Shown: positions 13,918-14,035 of the stretch, one piece after another
How positions within the stretch are numbered: the stretch's first letter is position 1
How the letters are laid out: every line of letters starts with the position of its first letter
Origin: CAZBUK01 sp964495085
GTDB lineage: Bacteria; Bacteroidota; Ignavibacteria; T3Sed10-11
Direction: 5' to 3'
NCBI GenBank assembly: GCA_964495085.1
Contig: CAZBUK010000093.1
Span: 1-14,035 of the forward strand
DNA: 14,035 nucleotides
Notes under the pieces: model-generated
Told to the model about the DNA's origin: nothing
The model's database searches: none
Seen by the model: the letters and a program-made list of their open reading frames with translations, nothing else
Translations under genes and position numbers: made by a program

Positions 13918-14035
13918 AGGCGGCATTGCTCCCCTGAGTATACCCGGCATGTATCCGGAAGGAAGAACTTCAATCGTCAACATTGGTGTCCAAAATAATT
14001 ATAGACTAAGTGAACATAGTGGAATATTGCATTGG
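13918..14035. other. Non-coding right edge, AT-rich tail
   Basis: No gene is seen in the last 118 bases. From about 13985 the sequence becomes AT-rich, starting at TGTCCAAAATAATTATAG. It could be the start of a further element that runs out of the window. No terminator is recognisable after the MATE stop. Confidence 0.35.

Overview
The window reads as ordinary bacterial chromosome with an accessory stretch in its right two thirds. All supportable genes lie on the + strand, most behind good Shine-Dalgarno sequences (for example GAGGAGG, AAAGGAG). Base composition of most genes is moderate to slightly GC-rich. The proteins do not fix the phylum. A Gram-negative heterotroph, possibly a spirochaete, is my best guess from the style of the acyl-CoA ligase and the SD usage, with low confidence. 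No rRNA, tRNA, CRISPR array, integrase or transposase gene was found.

Layout. Positions 1-415 hold no convincing gene, only a hairpin and a GC-rich palindromic repeat of a widely dispersed type. Positions 416-1566 encode an isoprenylcysteine-methyltransferase-like membrane protein and, in another frame, a membrane-anchored domain; together they look like one gene split by a single-base frameshift near 961-964. Positions 1845-4848 are a two-gene operon of a long-chain acyl-CoA ligase and a bile acid:sodium symporter family (BASS) carrier. From 5185 to 12180 comes a run of small proteins with small-molecule-binding folds: a DGPF/YCII protein, a PhnB-like VOC protein, an exported alpha/beta-hydrolase fused to an AHSA1 domain, a dimeric alpha-beta-barrel protein, a VOC protein plus a RibD/DHFR-like reductase, another VOC protein, a GyrI-like domain protein, an SRPBCC protein and a tandem VOC protein. 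Positions 12469-13917 encode a MATE efflux pump. The last 118 bases hold no gene and turn AT-rich.

The most interesting structure is at 9101-9765. An AT-rich VOC gene and a long imperfect inverted repeat behave exactly like an integron gene cassette (5' TTAGCGG end, attC-like site beginning CCGCTAAC) inserted at a G/TT site inside the last codons of the DHFR-like gene. Removing the 665 bases on paper rejoins the DHFR frame to a short, family-like C-terminus ending in LLKP and a stop. No integrase lies in the window, so the insertion would have been made in trans.

How the genes may work together: the 5-14 kb region looks like a collection of binding, modifying and efflux functions for small organic molecules (VOC, SRPBCC, GyrI-like, hydrolase, reductase, MATE), assembled from pieces with different histories. 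The left-hand operon looks like uptake of an organic acid followed by CoA activation. These joint roles are inferences from domain content and gene order.
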